Below the pieces are notes generated by a model. It saw only the letters and a list, made by a program, of their open reading frames with translations, was not told the origin of the DNA and made no database searches. The position numbers and the translations under genes were made by a program. This document shows positions 33,135 to 34,765 of a stretch of DNA of 34,765 nt, one piece after another; position 1 is the first letter of the stretch; every line of letters begins with the position of its first letter. This DNA is from Ichthyophonus hoferi (taxonomy: Eukaryota > Opisthokonta > Ichthyosporea > Ichthyophonida > Ichthyophonidae). The stretch is from positions 22,989 to 57,753 of the forward strand of contig NAOQ01000006.1 of the NCBI GenBank assembly GCA_002751075.1. The letters run 5' to 3'.

Positions 33135-34451
33135 ATGGAAGAGGCTGAAGGCACCAGCAAGGAGGAAGCAAAGGAGAGGAACATCCCCATCATCACACAA
33201 ACCAGTTCTAATGGCATACTCACAGATGATGACGATTCTGAATACACTGTAGATATACTGCCAGGTATGCCTGCTTCTATAAGTGGAATATTCCTGTACT
33301 TATATTGTAGCCATAGTTATACTAAAGCTGTACTACGGATTTATTGCCTTTTGATCTTTTCAGGCTGTCTGTATATACCTTCTCTTTTTCTCACTTGCAT
33401 TTCTCTTTATGTATGCACTGATTTTTACCTCAGCTAAGTAGTCCCTGTATGTATATAAGCACTGCATACAACTACCTGCCTAATATAGTATGGCTGTTAT
33501 TACTTCAGAGGTTGAAGGGGTACTATCCAAATGGACAAACTATTTTGGTGGTTGGCAGGAACGTCACTGTGTTCTTAAGGATGCATTCCTTTCTTATTAC
33601 TTGGCCGAGGATGAGATGGGTGATAGCTGTCGAGGATTTATGAATATAAGAGAGGCCACAGTGCAGGCACATGAATATGACGATCTCCGTTTTGATATTA
33701 CTCTTGGTGGCAATGTTTTCTACCTCAGGGCCCCTTCCAAAGAGGATGCTGATTTATGGCTGGATGCTCTGGAGCAGACCAAGCATGTATATATATATAT
33801 AAGGGAGAAGGGGAGGGAGAGGGAGTGGAAGTGGCCGGGGTCTATGGAGAGGGGGGAAGGGTCCCAAGTATTGATCTATATCTATATTCGCACTATTTTC
33901 CTTGGCCATCTTTGTTACATGCGTTCATTAATACAACATAAATGTGCCGGTCATGCACTTGGCTATCTATGTAGATACATAAAGAGGGGAGGCATGTGCT
34001 GTATGCAGACCTATCACCTATGCTCACCCATGTTCACCCATGTCACCCCTTCTAATTCCCAGCAGGACGCACTGCGCCATACACGGCTATCCTTTCTTCT
34101 TACCTTACCTATCCTATCTATCATAGCCACCCACCCCAAGGGCCTCCCCTCCTCCCCCTTATCCCTCTCTCCCTCTCTCTTCCTCCTCATTTTTCACTTA
34201 CCTTACCAGGCTTATTATTAACATAGCCTATCCTTAACCCTTGATAACCTTTTCTGTTCCCTTTGTAGATTCTATCGGAGAACGCCCCAGTCGGTAACCT
34301 GGGAACAGATGACGGGAACCTTCCCAGACTTTGTTCTACATCTTCCTTAGCTTCAGTGGCGTCATTAAAGGTTAGCCGTACCCTACGGGATAAGTTTGGC
34401 GAGGCAGATATCAGAAAGGAGACCATGTTGATCCATATAGCGAAGATTAAG
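33135..34451 (+). CDS. CERT1: ceramide transfer protein (CERT) homologue, first three coding exons, partial
   Basis: CERT carries ceramide from the endoplasmic reticulum to the trans-Golgi; its PH domain binds PI4P there. Exons are 33135-33264 (43 codons plus one base, donor GTATGC), 33509-33786 (acceptor TTCAG, donor GTATAT) and 34269-34451 (acceptor TTTGTAG, donor GTATAT). All junctions stay in phase, giving 197 residues so far. Residues 1-44 are acidic (TDDDDSEYTVDILPG). Residues about 46-135 are the PH domain: GVLSKWTNYFGGWQERHCVL, CRGFMN, RFDI, FYLRAP and the C-terminal helix DLWLDALEQ with the invariant Trp. GVLSKWTNY.HGWQ is the hallmark of CERT/GPBP. Exon 3 (LCSTSSLASVASL, then SRTLRDKFGEADIRKET) matches the CERT segment after the PH domain, including its serine-rich stretch and the start of its coiled-coil region. 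An acceptor at 33095-33114 upstream of the ATG suggests a non-coding 5' exon. The FFAT motif and START domain must lie beyond the right edge. Confidence 0.92.
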
Positions 34452-34639
34452 GTATATATATCTATATCTGGGGGGTGAGCGAAGGAGATAGGGGAGGGCT
34501 TTTGGCTTAAGTATGATTATCTTTTTCTATTATAACTATTGACTATCATGGATATGCTGGTCTGGGCTAGTAGGTCTTTGCACAATGTTACTCGGTGCAT
34601 ATTGCCTTATAACCTGGATATTTAGATAGACATATATGT

Positions 34640-34765
34640 AGTATATAGTACATAGTATATAGTATATATTATATAGTACCTGGTATATAGTATATAGTAT
34701 ATAGTACATAGTATATAGTATATAGTATATAGTACATAGTATATAGTATATAGTATATAGTACAT
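34640..34765. repeat. 7-bp tandem repeat with a 28-bp higher-order unit
   Basis: AGTATAT is repeated to the right edge. Every fourth unit is AGTACAT, so the last part has a regular 28-base period of three AGTATAT plus one AGTACAT. It lies in the intron after the third visible CERT exon and continues beyond the window. Confidence 0.85.

Noticed and set aside
33787-34221. Extension of the PH-domain frame past residue 136 to 34221
   Set aside because: The sequence after HV reads low-complexity and intronic. The GTATAT donor at 33787 and the in-phase acceptor at 34268 restore CERT similarity in the next exon.
1-34765. CRISPR arrays, tRNA or rRNA genes
   Set aside because: No regularly spaced direct repeats with unique spacers, no A/B-box cloverleaf and no rRNA-like conserved stretch were seen. 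The GC-rich hairpin at 32816 does not extend to a tRNA fold.

Overview
The window is AT-rich animal-type genomic DNA. Genes are split by GT-AG introns of about 240 to 900 bases, spacing between genes is wide, and TA microsatellites and decayed transposable elements are frequent. A 190-residue neuronal calcium sensor 1 and a ceramide-transfer-protein PH domain, with introns of this size, point to an invertebrate animal. A sponge or another early-branching lineage is a guess; nothing here fixes the species.

Four host genes can be supported. (1) Left edge, minus strand: two small exons of an unrecognised gene (498-631 and 1548-1584) that join in phase and continue off the window. (2) Minus strand, 5694-8721: a complete five-exon NCS-1/frequenin gene, the best-supported feature. 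(3) Minus strand, 15065-16186: a two-exon gene for a 235-residue protein of unknown name, whose N-terminal helix weakly resembles IER/SERTA proteins. Its intron carries a tandem duplication of the 3' splice site. (4) Plus strand, 33135 to beyond the right edge: the first three coding exons of a CERT-like ceramide transfer protein with its PH domain.

The stretch from about 10.3 to 30.1 kb is largely a transposable-element graveyard around gene 3. One LTR family with TGTT...AACA ends appears six times. Four copies are solo LTRs with exact or near-exact 5-bp target duplications (10328-10672, 18376-18808, 19045-21535, 22523-22917). Two copies flank the remnant of an internally deleted Ty1/copia element (23236-24411). 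A 2.1-kb IS630/Tc1-like DNA transposon with long inverted ends lies inside one solo LTR and carries an inverted duplication of its own catalytic region. Two further decayed copia interiors, both minus strand, occupy about 24.7-27.6 and 27.7-30.1 kb. An unidentified coding repeat occurs at 12.5-12.9 and 14.4-14.7 kb.

The rest (1.6-5.7, 8.7-10.3, 10.7-12.5, 12.9-14.4, 16.2-18.4, 30.1-32.8 kb) shows no gene I can support, only microsatellites, a few palindromes and promoter-like motifs. The genes do not form a pathway together. NCS-1 and CERT could both touch Golgi phosphoinositide biology (NCS-1 activates PI4-kinase, and the CERT PH domain binds PI4P), but they lie 24 kb apart on opposite strands and I infer no functional linkage.
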